From NCBI GenBank assembly GCA_964035575.1, contig OZ037871.1, forward strand, positions 1,116,001 to 1,180,000: 64,000 nucleotides of DNA, given 5' to 3'. The position numbers and the translations under genes were made by a program. Under the pieces are notes generated by a model. The model made no database searches and was not told the DNA's origin. It saw nothing but the letters and a program-made list of their open reading frames with translations. Position 1 is the stretch's first letter; each line of letters begins with the position of its first letter. Source of the stretch: Rhynchopus sp. YZ270_cl-10 (Eukaryota; Euglenozoa; Diplonemea; Diplonemida; Diplonemidae). Positions 43,876 to 53,547 of this stretch are shown piece by piece.

Positions 43876-45777
43876 ATGACAAACCTACACGCGCGCTATG
43901 ACACGCTGTATGAGCAAATTCAAGACCGCATTAGTACCGCACAGGCGGAAGACGAGATTAAACGTCTCTTCGACATGGTAGATATGCTTCTCCACCTGCA
44001 CGACCAGATCCAGTCCATCTCCCGCGCCCGCGTGCCGGAGGAGAAGAAGGCGCCGACGGCGAAGAAGGCGAAGGAGGCGAAGAAGGCGTCGGAGTCGAAG
44101 ACGAAGCCGGCTAGAGAGAAGGCTCAAGCTAAAGCCGATGCTAAGTCCGATGCGAGGACGCAGATCAAGACGCCGAAGCCGGCAACTACGCAACCCACAC
44201 AAGATGAGGGAACGACGAGACAAACAAAGACGTCGACAAAGAAAAGTACGAGCACCTGGGTGCACGTAGCAAAGAAAGCGGCACCGAAGGAGGTTATCGC
44301 TTCGGAGGGATGGTCTGCACCATTCATGGACGCGCCCCTCTTCGACACCCTTAAGTTAGGGGTGTTTATTGCTGACACGACGAAGCGTGCCAACGACGCG
44401 AAGGAAGCAATGATGACAGCGTGGGATGTGACGGAGGACGCGACGGGGTATGCCGTGTTGTGTCCGTACCCGTTCGACGGGAGTGTGACGACGTCGGTGC
44501 GGCTGACGACAGGGGCAGCACGCCCTTACCATGCGTACCAGGTAGGGAACATCGGTACGACGGGCGTAGCCACCACGCAGAAGGTGCTCGATGCGAATAC
44601 TGCGGAGAGAGGAACAAGAGGAGCAAGAGGTACAAGCGTTATGTTCTGTGAGGTAGCTGCAAAGCACACCTCCAGCGCGTACTGGAAGTGCCTCCAGACC
44701 GACACCGAACCGTCGTTCCGCAGGCTCTGCAGACGGTCTCTGCCGGATAATGTGAGGGTAGAGAACTCGCACATGTGGAAAGTGCTGAAGCAGAAAGGAA
44801 CCCGCAAGATGAGCGTGCGCGTGCCCACGAAGGCTGTCAACGACATCCTCAGCAACAGCGGCGTCGACGGGGTATTTTGGAAATACCCCTCTTTCAACCA
44901 AGGGCGGGAGGTATACCATGTGCTTCCTCTCAAGCGGAGTGTGGACCGGCGCACCGCTATCAACGCGGCCAGGAAGTGTGGGGCGGATGTTCTAGGCCTA
45001 GCACTGGGAGAGAAGCGGCTTTCGCTCCGCCTTGCGGACAGCGCGCGCACGGAGGCAGTCCGCGCGCTCATTGGTGAACTTGCGGAGGTAGTGACGGCAC
45101 CGGTACCTCGCTACACAGTCACAGGCGCAACGAGACGGGAACACCCAGAGGACATCCTCTACCAACTAGAGGCGGCAGGATGGCAGTCAGTGGCGTCGGT
45201 ATCGACGTACTGCACGGGCAAGGAGCGGACCTGCATAGTTACGGCCGACGCCCCCCCTACATTCGACTCGGTCGTGCGCGACGATGAGAGCGTCCTCTGG
45301 GTGCGCCAATACGCGGACCAGGACAAGCGGTACCGGCAGTCGCACTCCCTCAGCAGTGAAAAAGGTAAGCAGAGGCAGGAGAAGTCGAAGCTCCCACCGC
45401 GCGCTGACAAAGACTTCGCTTTCGACCCGGCCCCGGTACCAGTTGAGAAAACCAGCGGGAAGAAGAGAACGGCTGCGGACGCCAACCCCACTAGCAACGA
45501 CCGCGACAACATGGACTCCTCAGAGGAAGAAGACGTGGAAATGGAATCTCAGCACAAACACTTCTTTGCGTTAGGGGAAGAGCCGCTGGCAAGCGCAATA
45601 GGATGGAAGTGCGCTGTGTGTGCGAAGCCGAAGAGGCCTGGGACGCGGGCCTGGCCATGCACGAGCGAGACGTGCGCACAGGGCATCTGTTTTACCTGCC
45701 GCAAGTCTACGTTGGAGGGAGAGGTGGCCAGACAACAGCAAGCCGCACAGCAAACTGAGGAGCAAACCGAGCAGTGA
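43876..45777 (+). CDS. LINE ORF1 protein
   Basis: 633 residues. Residues 1-50 look like a coiled coil (EDEIKRLFDMVDMLLHLHDQ), followed by a very Lys/Ala/Thr-rich basic segment to about residue 130, likely to bind nucleic acid. The middle (~150-500) is not recognised. The C-terminus has a Cys cluster, CAVCAKP...PCTSETCAQGICFTC (C-x2-C-x12-C-x4-C-x4-C-x2-C), probably a zinc-binding fold, and ends in a Gln/Glu-rich tail. In LINEs, ORF1 proteins coat the RNA. It stops at TGA (45775-45777) followed by CTG, and the ORF2 frame is the same frame. Confidence 0.85.
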   Translation: MTNLHARYDTLYEQIQDRISTAQAEDEIKRLFDMVDMLLHLHDQIQSISRARVPEEKKAPTAKKAKEAKKASESKTKPAREKAQAKADAKSDARTQIKTPKPATTQPTQDEGTTRQTKTSTKKSTSTWVHVAKKAAPKEVIASEGWSAPFMDAPLFDTLKLGVFIADTTKRANDAKEAMMTAWDVTEDATGYAVLCPYPFDGSVTTSVRLTTGAARPYHAYQVGNIGTTGVATTQKVLDANTAERGTRGARGTSVMFCEVAAKHTSSAYWKCLQTDTEPSFRRLCRRSLPDNVRVENSHMWKVLKQKGTRKMSVRVPTKAVNDILSNSGVDGVFWKYPSFNQGREVYHVLPLKRSVDRRTAINAARKCGADVLGLALGEKRLSLRLADSARTEAVRALIGELAEVVTAPVPRYTVTGATRREHPEDILYQLEAAGWQSVASVSTYCTGKERTCIVTADAPPTFDSVVRDDESVLWVRQYADQDKRYRQSHSLSSEKGKQRQEKSKLPPRADKDFAFDPAPVPVEKTSGKKRTAADANPTSNDRDNMDSSEEEDVEMESQHKHFFALGEEPLASAIGWKCAVCAKPKRPGTRAWPCTSETCAQGICFTCRKSTLEGEVARQQQAAQQTEEQTEQ

Positions 45778-48700
45778 CTGCCTGGCGTGGGCCCGGGCGG
45801 GGGGCCTACCTGCGGTGCTGACAAAGCTACAATCGCAGCACATTTGGCGCCGTACAATCTGCGTGTCGTGGAAGCTGGCAACTCCGGTGATTGCCAGTTC
45901 CAATCCATATCCGTTTGTCTAGAGGGACACAACAACTTGAGTAGCGAACTACGGGAGATTGCCGTCAACGCAATATGCTCGCAGCCTGAGAAGTATAGTC
46001 CGTTCATCGTCGACGCATCGGTTGATGAATACGTTAGTGACATGTCACGAAAGGGTTCATGGGGGGACCAGCTGACGCTACAGACGCTAGTTGACTGCTC
46101 TGGGTGTCCTGCAATGGTGTACTCCACTGACGACAGCGCCAACGTCCGTGTCCTCAAACTGTCTCCTGCCACACCTACGGATCTGGACCCTATCCACCTG
46201 GCTTACGTTGGTGGCATGCACTACTGCGCCGTGGTGTCCTCGTCTACTAGCCCGATAGACATGGATGCACTCCTCGATACGACTACAATCTTAGAAGCAA
46301 GCCCTCCATCCGTCTCGCTCCCGAAGAGAGACCAATTCGCTGCTCCAAGGAACGCACGTCCACGGGCCGGAAACACCCTCACCTTTGCCAGCATCAATGT
46401 CACAGCCCTCTACCCACACCTGGACAGTGTGCTCGAAATGGATGTAGATGTCGTCGGGATTCAAGAAACTTCCCTCACCGCCGCTGTTCAAGAGGAGGTT
46501 GACATCGGACTCACGAAGGGCGACTGGGCTCCTGTATGGGGGGCCCCTGTGGAAGGTGCGCGTTCCAAGCATGTGAAGACGGGCGACATCACTAGAGGAC
46601 GTAACGGTGGTGTTGCTATGTTGTGCAGGAGACCGTGCGTTTTACGGAGGTGCACTACATTCGACGACGTCCTAGACAAGTTCTACAGAGCAGGCCGTCT
46701 CGTACATAGCTTTGTAGCAACTGGCGATGGGAAAAAAGGCATTAATGTGTTTACTGTCTATGCAAAATCGGGTGGCGCACAGGAAGACTTTCGTTACAGA
46801 GAAGAACTACTACAGACGCTACTCCTGGACCTACCGAGGAGGCTTGGGAATGTACCAGCTATTGTTCTAGGAGACCTAAACACTGATGTATCTAGATCCC
46901 CGGCCCTCCGGAAAGCACTCAGCTCTACTTGGGTGGATGGTGCTGCCCTAGCTGCCGCCCTACTCGGCGAGGAGCCTCCCCCCACGTACACCGGTACGAT
47001 CAACAGCACGCGCATCGACTACGTTCTACTCAACACATGGGCGGCGCAAGCATTAACTGCCAGCAAAACCTTTCGGGTTCCAGGGGTGTGCAAACATTCT
47101 TGTGTCTCTGTAACGCTCAACTTCGACGCTTTCCAGCAGAAGTCACTCCGCTATCAACTACCAAGAGCAATTCCTCCGCCTGCATCAGGCTCGACAACTA
47201 AAATCCCCATGCCTTGCCGGAAGCGTTTTATGGACCTTGTGCAACAGGACGACGTTGACGGTGCATGGCGTGAGATGTGCAAGCTATGTGAGACCTACCT
47301 CCTCTCCTGCAGCGGGTCATCCGACCAAAGATACCGTGGTAGGGGGATCGACCGCGCGCCAACGAAGCAACCCATGTGCGCGAAAGTGTCACCCGACACT
47401 GGCTATGGGATGTGTACCTTGGAGTCCCGTCTAGACAAAGTGGGGTCCAGGCTCACACACATCACACGTAGGCTCCGTCACCTCAATGGGTTGGGTACGC
47501 CGTACACCGTATCCGTTGAAGATGAGCGTTGCTGGAACAAGTGCAGACGGCTCCTCTCAGGGTTCACTTCATCCGAGCTGTGCGTGAACCCATCAAAAGA
47601 ACTGCCCAATCTTGACGAGGCTATGCGTTTATGCAGTCTGGTGTCGGCATACAAGACTGCACTCCGTGCGAAGCGTTGCATGGCAAAGCGTTCCTCATAC
47701 AGGAAGTCCATTGCCGACAAGTTCCTGCGGGACTACAAAGGGCTCACTGCTTGGCTCTCACCCAAAGCGAGCACCACCACTGATGCTGTTACGAGGCCTG
47801 ACGGATCACTGACAGCTAACGTCGAAGAGATGGACGCTATCCTGACAGAGGCCTGGGATCCTATTCTTCGCATGTACAACGAAACCGACAACCCTGAACC
47901 AGACTTTGGTCCATTCATGGCACGATTCGGCGACCATGTTACGAAACATCCCATGGAGCTGAGTGACGTCACTGGTGATGAGCTGCGAGCAGTGCTTATG
48001 CAGAAGAAGAAGTCATCTGGCGCCTGTGGCATTGATGGGTGGAGAATTGACGAGCTGCAACGGCTCCCTGTTCCGCTCCTGCAACTATTTGCAGAATTGT
48101 TCAACCTCATTGAGCGCACGAGCTGCTGGCCTCAAGGCCTCCTAACAGCCTTGGTGACGCTAATTCCCAAAGGCGACTCTGGTGCCCCGCTCGACCTTCG
48201 CCCTATTACGGTAACGAGCGCCGTGTACAGACTGTGGGCATGTCGCCGGCTTAAGGACATAGTTCGTTGGCAAGACGGCTGGCTCCTCCCTTCGCAACGC
48301 GGTTTCCGCACCGGGGGTAGTACCGATGACGTGCTGCTTGACATAACGTCAGCCATTGAAGAAACCCTACTAAATGACGAACTAGAGTTATATTTGGTGG
48401 CGCTCGATTTCCAGAAGTGCTTCGACAGAGTCCCGCAGAAGCTGGTTCTTGCTCTGGCTAAGTCCATGGGAATGCACGCACGCATTCTTGATCCGCTTAC
48501 TTCGATGTACTCCCACCTCCGCCGACGTTTCAAGCTCCCCAATGGTGTTGGACAGGAATTCATGGTAACAAACGGCATCCTCCAAGGTTGCCCAATATCG
48601 GCCATGCTCATCAACGCGCTGCTAGCAGTGGTTCTGTCCGTGATTTTGAACGAGGTCAGCGGCACATCGTCTTCATCATACGCGGACGACGTCACCATCA

Positions 48701-51021
48701 TGTCAGATACCTCTGAGACGCACATCCAGGAAGCGGTTACAATTCTTACGGAATTTTGCCATCTTACAGGAATGCGACTCCACCCGTCCAAGACGGTAGT
48801 TATGGGAATAGTGCAAGGAACTCTGAAACACCGGGCTAAAAACCCTTATGTGGGAACCGTACTTTTGGACGGTTCTAAACTGAACACGGTTAGTTCACAG
48901 GTGTTTGTCGGGACCCCGGTAGGAACGCTGTATAACTCTAACTGCAGGAGCAACAAGACACGTATGGAGTCCATTGTGCCAGCATGCGACAAACTATCCA
49001 CTTCGCCCCTTCCACATGCGCACCGTGCGTCACTCGCCAGTGTTGCGCTAGTGCCTAAAGCAGTCTACGGATGCCCCTACACCACTACCTCCGCCGCATC
49101 GACCAACTCCTTGTGCACCAGTCTCACAAATGGTGTGTTCGGGAAGAAACACAAAACACGCAACCCCATTGCCGTTTTGTCGATTGCGAACAAAGGACAT
49201 CTGCTCGACCCTGTTACCGTTATCAGATACTCCAGCTTGAGGAACTTGTTTGCCGGTGCGGTGAAACTCCCCTACCTAGTCCCGCGCCTTAACAGGATCC
49301 TCGAATTACGACAAAAAGAATCGAGAGTCCCTCTAGATACCGGACCCATTGGCCTTGCGATGGAGCGTGCGGGTGAGAGCTTCCGCTGGGGCACAGTACT
49401 AGCGGAGTCGCGCACCGCTGGGCATGACGAATGCCTCTTATCACTAAATACGATGAAACGCAACCACGAACTACGTGTGCATGTACGGTGCAAACGTTGG
49501 GAAGAACTGGCCATTGCACGTCCCTCCTACGAAGGTATTGAAAATGGTATTGACACCAAAAGAACCAACGCGACCCGACTCGCAAAGGGAAACACCGACC
49601 TATCCAATGCGTTGACGGCAGTCATCTCAGGTGGTGTGTACAGGGCGAACCAGCGTCCGACGATCCTTGCACCCACCGCCAACGACAGTGACGCCTGCGA
49701 CGATGAGTCCGACACCGGCGACGGTGCCACAGAAAGCTCGGAGGCTGACAGCAGCTCCGATTACGACTGCGACTCCTCGGACGACAAGGCCGTAGGTACT
49801 CTTGCTCACTCCAGCCACTGCCCCCACTGCGAGGCGCAGGAAGAAGACACCAACGAACACATTTTCTGGAGGTGCTCAGCTTTCAACGAGATCCGAAGCG
49901 ACGCAAGGTTTAACGCGATTACCTCTGCTGACCGTACATCATGGAAACCGTGCCTTGTGAACTGGGGTGTTGTCCCCCTCAACTGCAAAGTCGATGTGTC
50001 TGCGCTCCACACGCTAATGGGGAGCATCATCTTAGAGCGTTGGCGGCTTAATCGTGTTAAGTTTCTCAAGGAAGCTGCACGTCTCCCCTGGGACAAGGCC
50101 GCTGTCACACCAACGATCCCGATCACCTTTGACTGGAGCAAATTACCTTCTACACCACCCTCCTCTTGGAAGTATGGCCTTGTGCGACATACTGCGTTCT
50201 TGGAATGGTTGAAGTCTTTGGAGTTTGTGGACGACAACAAGAGCTCCATCAGCAACATTGAACTTGGTATCGACTTCGAGGTCTTCTCTGGCCTCCTCCT
50301 ACAGCACGAGCGAGCACCTGATAACACGGGATGGTCTGCACGAGAACGCGGAAAAGCTATGGGCATCTGGCTTCGTTGGTTCCGGAAGCACTGCACGAAC
50401 CTCAAGATTACGTGCCCACTGCCCGGTAACAGTGTCAATACCGTGTACAGCCTACGTCCCATTGGTGCACCCCAGGTAGCGGGTGGGCACTCGCCGCGTG
50501 CCCGTCTTGGTGTCGATAGCATCGCTGTTATCAGGTCACAGCTGTCACGGTCCGTCCGATGGCTTGCTGACGCGGTATGGGGAACTGCACCACTCGATGC
50601 CTACGGCCCTAGCATATCAGCTAGAGCATCTAGGTGGTCTTCACCTCCAACTTCCTCTGCTGACACATCGGAGGGTGACATGATCGACGACGTCCTCGCA
50701 ACAGGAGATCGGCCTGCCGAGAATGACGTGCCGCCTGCTGAGGGTGACCCTGAGCCCAACCGTAGTTTAAAACTAAAGCGTTCTGTTTCTCCCCCCTCCC
50801 GTAAACAGAATCCATCAACACGTACTTCAAAAAGAAAACGCTCGTCTTCTCCCAGAGCATGCGACAAAACTGCCAAAAAACGGAAGAAATCCGCCATCAA
50901 TGCCCCCCCCTCCGCTCCGCCACCCCCATCTGATGATGGCCCGGTGGGTAGTAGTATCAGCGACATCAGTGTGACATCTGCCACACAAGAGAGATCATCG
51001 CGCTCGTCTGCGGTGACATAA
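45778..51021 (+). CDS. LINE ORF2: OTU protease, APE endonuclease, reverse transcriptase
   Basis: About 1,747 codons directly after the ORF1 stop, same frame. Numbering from the GTG at 45787: residues 25-150 are an OTU cysteine protease (catalytic Cys36 in NSGDCQF, His145 in GMHYCAVV). Residues ~195-445 are an apurinic-type endonuclease (FASINV, GIQETSL, VLGDLNTD, RIDYVLL, KHSCVSV). Residues ~700-1000 are the reverse transcriptase (LIPKGDSGAPLDLRPITVTS, ALDFQKCFDRVPQ, GILQGCPIS, SYADDVTIM with the catalytic YADD near 964). Near 1344 is a CPHC...H...C zinc knuckle, then a tail with a basic segment. I see no RNase H or restriction-like endonuclease. The first in-frame ATG (46042) lies after the OTU cysteine, so initiation there would lose the protease. 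Confidence 0.9.
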   Translation: MPGVGPGGGPTCGADKATIAAHLAPYNLRVVEAGNSGDCQFQSISVCLEGHNNLSSELREIAVNAICSQPEKYSPFIVDASVDEYVSDMSRKGSWGDQLTLQTLVDCSGCPAMVYSTDDSANVRVLKLSPATPTDLDPIHLAYVGGMHYCAVVSSSTSPIDMDALLDTTTILEASPPSVSLPKRDQFAAPRNARPRAGNTLTFASINVTALYPHLDSVLEMDVDVVGIQETSLTAAVQEEVDIGLTKGDWAPVWGAPVEGARSKHVKTGDITRGRNGGVAMLCRRPCVLRRCTTFDDVLDKFYRAGRLVHSFVATGDGKKGINVFTVYAKSGGAQEDFRYREELLQTLLLDLPRRLGNVPAIVLGDLNTDVSRSPALRKALSSTWVDGAALAAALLGEEPPPTYTGTINSTRIDYVLLNTWAAQALTASKTFRVPGVCKHSCVSVTLNFDAFQQKSLRYQLPRAIPPPASGSTTKIPMPCRKRFMDLVQQDDVDGAWREMCKLCETYLLSCSGSSDQRYRGRGIDRAPTKQPMCAKVSPDTGYGMCTLESRLDKVGSRLTHITRRLRHLNGLGTPYTVSVEDERCWNKCRRLLSGFTSSELCVNPSKELPNLDEAMRLCSLVSAYKTALRAKRCMAKRSSYRKSIADKFLRDYKGLTAWLSPKASTTTDAVTRPDGSLTANVEEMDAILTEAWDPILRMYNETDNPEPDFGPFMARFGDHVTKHPMELSDVTGDELRAVLMQKKKSSGACGIDGWRIDELQRLPVPLLQLFAELFNLIERTSCWPQGLLTALVTLIPKGDSGAPLDLRPITVTSAVYRLWACRRLKDIVRWQDGWLLPSQRGFRTGGSTDDVLLDITSAIEETLLNDELELYLVALDFQKCFDRVPQKLVLALAKSMGMHARILDPLTSMYSHLRRRFKLPNGVGQEFMVTNGILQGCPISAMLINALLAVVLSVILNEVSGTSSSSYADDVTIMSDTSETHIQEAVTILTEFCHLTGMRLHPSKTVVMGIVQGTLKHRAKNPYVGTVLLDGSKLNTVSSQVFVGTPVGTLYNSNCRSNKTRMESIVPACDKLSTSPLPHAHRASLASVALVPKAVYGCPYTTTSAASTNSLCTSLTNGVFGKKHKTRNPIAVLSIANKGHLLDPVTVIRYSSLRNLFAGAVKLPYLVPRLNRILELRQKESRVPLDTGPIGLAMERAGESFRWGTVLAESRTAGHDECLLSLNTMKRNHELRVHVRCKRWEELAIARPSYEGIENGIDTKRTNATRLAKGNTDLSNALTAVISGGVYRANQRPTILAPTANDSDACDDESDTGDGATESSEADSSSDYDCDSSDDKAVGTLAHSSHCPHCEAQEEDTNEHIFWRCSAFNEIRSDARFNAITSADRTSWKPCLVNWGVVPLNCKVDVSALHTLMGSIILERWRLNRVKFLKEAARLPWDKAAVTPTIPITFDWSKLPSTPPSSWKYGLVRHTAFLEWLKSLEFVDDNKSSISNIELGIDFEVFSGLLLQHERAPDNTGWSARERGKAMGIWLRWFRKHCTNLKITCPLPGNSVNTVYSLRPIGAPQVAGGHSPRARLGVDSIAVIRSQLSRSVRWLADAVWGTAPLDAYGPSISARASRWSSPPTSSADTSEGDMIDDVLATGDRPAENDVPPAEGDPEPNRSLKLKRSVSPPSRKQNPSTRTSKRKRSSSPRACDKTAKKRKKSAINAPPSAPPPPSDDGPVGSSISDISVTSATQERSSRSSAVT

Positions 51022-51036
51022 AAATGTTTAGTATAG

Positions 51037-51094
51037 TGGAGCACACTCTAGGGTGGCTACACTAATACAACCAAGTTTTCAAAAAAAAAAAAAA
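51037..51094 (+). repeat. LINE 3' tail, related to repeat S
   Basis: GTGGAGCACACTCTAGGGTG, then GCTACACTAATACAACCAAG, TTTTC and A14. Same layout as repeat S: it begins GTGGAG, has a gg(c/a)(a/t)acta CACTA core, and ends in tttatc/ttttc before the A-run. Confidence 0.85.
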
Positions 51095-51158
51095 TATGTC
51101 TCAGCGCGCAACGAATGCTCGACAAAAAAAAACCTCCCCCTCACACAACACCTCACAG

Positions 51159-53442
51159 AACGGCCTCCCTGGAGATCACCTGCGAAGGGAAGGCAAAGGC
51201 GTTTGGGATGTACGAACTCCCAGACTCGTTCTTCAATAAGATGTCGACCACAGTATGCGGAACACACACTCTCTTTGTCCCTATTCCCTTAATAGAACAA
51301 TGTTCTGCAAAAAGGAATTTCACCCCCACATAGCTTAACATACAACACACCGCACAGCTTGACGCAGAAAAACGCCAGAACCTTCTAAAGAACCTATACA
51401 CGCAGGACCAGATGGAGAAAACTGACTACAAAGTTGACGACGATGGCATGGTTGAGTGTGTGGTATGGCACCCTTTTGTATTTAGCTTCTCGCCTGACAC
51501 CCCACACCTGCTTCACCGCACACAATATTTGTGAACATTTTCCCCCTATTACGGAGTGTCTCATCCCAAAAATAAAGTGTAATTTTGTACTTCTTTTGTG
51601 ATTATTTTGTGGGCACTCGGGGTGTTTTGAGCCACACCATATTTAGACAACCTACACACCAAAACCGTGTTTAGCTTCTCACCTGACACCCCCACATCCA
51701 CACTTCTCCGCACACAATGTATTTGTGACCATTTTTTCCCCTACTACGTAACGATATTTAGACCTCCTACCCTTTTCCCTTACCTACACACCAACACACC
51801 AACACACCTACACACCTACACACCTACACACCTACACACCTACACACCTACACACCTACACACCTACACACCTACACACCTACACACCTACACACCTACA
51901 CACCTACACACCTACACACCTACACAGATCCACCCCTACGTTGTCGCTGAATGCAGCGGCAAGCGCGAGCTCCACATCAACCTCGACGCAACCGGCAGAC
52001 ACTTCCGCAGCACCTCGCAGAAGAAGAAGCTCAACATCCTCCACGTCATGTTCGACTCCTCCTCCTTCCCTGCCTTGGTGCGCGCCTGCCCTAAGATCAC
52101 CAAACAGCTCGAGGCCATCAACAACAACGAGGACTCACCCTCCCGGGTCTTCTCCTTTAAGCACCTCCACGCGGTGTCGTGCTGCTCCCCGGGGAACCAA
52201 ATCCCGATGTACGCTGGGCGGATGAACGGCGAAGGGTCGCCCTTTGTTGCGGCAGAGCCGAAGCAGCAGTCGAAGAATTGGTTGTGGAATATTGCGAATT
52301 CGCTGGGGTTTACGTCCTTCTTTTCGCTGGACAACTGTCCCGACAAATCTGCCCGCGATTTCCAAGCCAACCCCTCCGTAGACCACCGCGTAGTAGCACC
52401 AATGTGCATGGCAGGCATTCTCCTCTCTCACAAGGAACGTCCCTGCTTAACGAACAAACCCATCACCGAGTACGTCTTCGACGGTGTCAAGCAGTTTTGG
52501 GATATGTACCCGAATACCCCAAAGTATGCGGCTGTGCAGTTGATCACACCTCATGAGGAAACGGAAAAAATGCTGATAGAGTTGGACGACCCAATGTCCA
52601 GCTTGTTGAAGCAGCTTGAGGAGACTCATATCCTAAATGATACCGCAGTCTTCTTCTTTTCCGACCATGGAATAAATTTTGGACGTTATGCGCAAACACA
52701 TGATGGAGAAATTGAAAAAATGTTCCCTTTTGCTCATCTTATCCTCCCGAGGTGGCTTCAAAAGGAAGGAAATTTCGATTTTGAAGCGCTCCGATCAAAT
52801 GAAAATGCGTTGGTTAACCCTTATGATATGCATCAGATGCTGCGAGAGATTTTGCATTATCCTGCTCCAGCCCCGCCGTATGCGGTGGATGAGACGGACC
52901 CACCACTACCCAAACCAGAACAATCTCATATCGTTGCCTCAATGAAGAAATTACAGCCTTTTGAAAAGGTTCTACACCGTCCGGTTTCGTTTCGGAGATC
53001 GTGTACCGATGCGAATATTGCACCAGAATTTTGTACCTGCATTGATTGGAGTACTGTTGAGGAGGAAAACTTCAAAAAATATTCTGAACATACAAAAGGT
53101 GCGGTCGCAAGACATAAAGAGATTTTAACCGAAGTTCAGGAGAGTTGTCTTGAGATTTCTTTAGGGGAAGTGGTGAGTGTAGAGCTGCAGGTGTGGCCTG
53201 TGGAGTATCACCCTAAAGAGCATCTGAAGGCAAAGAAGATCTGGATGGCGCCTAATCGGGATATGCTCAGAATAGTGTATTCTATTGCTGAATTAGAGTC
53301 GTCGCGGTTCGAAGCGATGCTCAGCTTAGACAAAACAGACTCCACAAAATTCGAAGTTGCCGCAATAACCCGAATCGACGCAATGCAAAAGAAATGCGGT
53401 GTGGTAGAGAAAAAAATGGAGATTTTGTGTATTTGCAAATAG
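51159..53442 (+). CDS. DUF229/sulfatase-like alkaline-phosphatase-superfamily enzyme, catalytic part
   Basis: Three exons: 51159-51252, 51358-51462 and 51928-53442, introns GTATGC...GCACAG and GTATGG...ACACAG, joins in phase 0. Reading across exons gives SLEITCEGKAKAFGMYELPD, LDAEKRQNLLKNLYTQ, then VVAECSGKRELHINLDATG. The catalytic domain begins KLNILHVMFDSSSFPALVRA, where the D-S-S-S is the metal/nucleophile site, and continues to FFFSDHGINFG and THDGE, the metal-binding motifs of the alkaline-phosphatase/sulfatase fold as in the metazoan DUF229 family. Substrate unknown; probably luminal or surface. The first exon needs two bases from an upstream exon (acceptor CCTCACAG), so this is a gene continuation, not a full gene: the upstream part is most likely at 40332-42530. 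An ATG at 51115 offers a fallback start. Ends in TAG. Confidence 0.75.
51463..51927 (+). other. Intron with internal duplication and octamer repeat
   Basis: 465 bp. A ~80-base segment occurs twice (51476-51554 and 51668-51750: tttagcttctc.cctgacaccc, cgcacacaat, cccctattacg), followed by the CCTACACA array that serves as the pyrimidine-containing acceptor region. Confidence 0.75.
51798..51926 (+). repeat. 8-bp tandem repeat (CCTACACA)n
   Basis: About 15-16 units running right up to the ACACAG splice acceptor. It is open in all frames by chance (Thr/His/Tyr/Pro repeats) and is intronic. Confidence 0.93.
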
Positions 53443-53547
53443 GAGGGAAGAGGGGAGGGGTGGGGAAGTTATACTGGAAAAAACGTTTTTTTTTATTTTT
53501 AATTTTTTTTTAACTGAACACAAAGGGTCCAGATTACCCGATACTCA

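Larger units (their letters stand above)
43735..51094 (+). mobile_element. Full-length-looking non-LTR retrotransposon (LINE) with OTU, APE and RT
   Basis: About 7.3 kb: a ~140-base 5' leader, ORF1 (43876-45777), ORF2 (45778-51021), a short 3' UTR, and an A14 tail. The 3' boundary is clear from the A-run and from the solo tail at 33750. The 5' boundary is approximate; TATGT occurs at 43730-43734 and at 51095-51099 and may be the target duplication. Both ORFs are open over their full length, so the insertion looks young and possibly active. There are no long terminal repeats. It is on the same strand as the host genes and separates the two parts of the DUF229-like gene. Confidence 0.9.

Noticed and set aside
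45775-45777. TGA read as a sense codon because of a variant genetic code
   Set aside because: The WD40, ankyrin and aldo/keto reductase genes end at TGA where the families end, and TAA/TAG are used elsewhere, so the standard code fits.
51667-51927. N-terminal extension of the sulfatase-like frame with Thr/His/Tyr repeats
   Set aside because: It is the translated octamer repeat of an intron; splice sites and upstream exons explain the protein start better.
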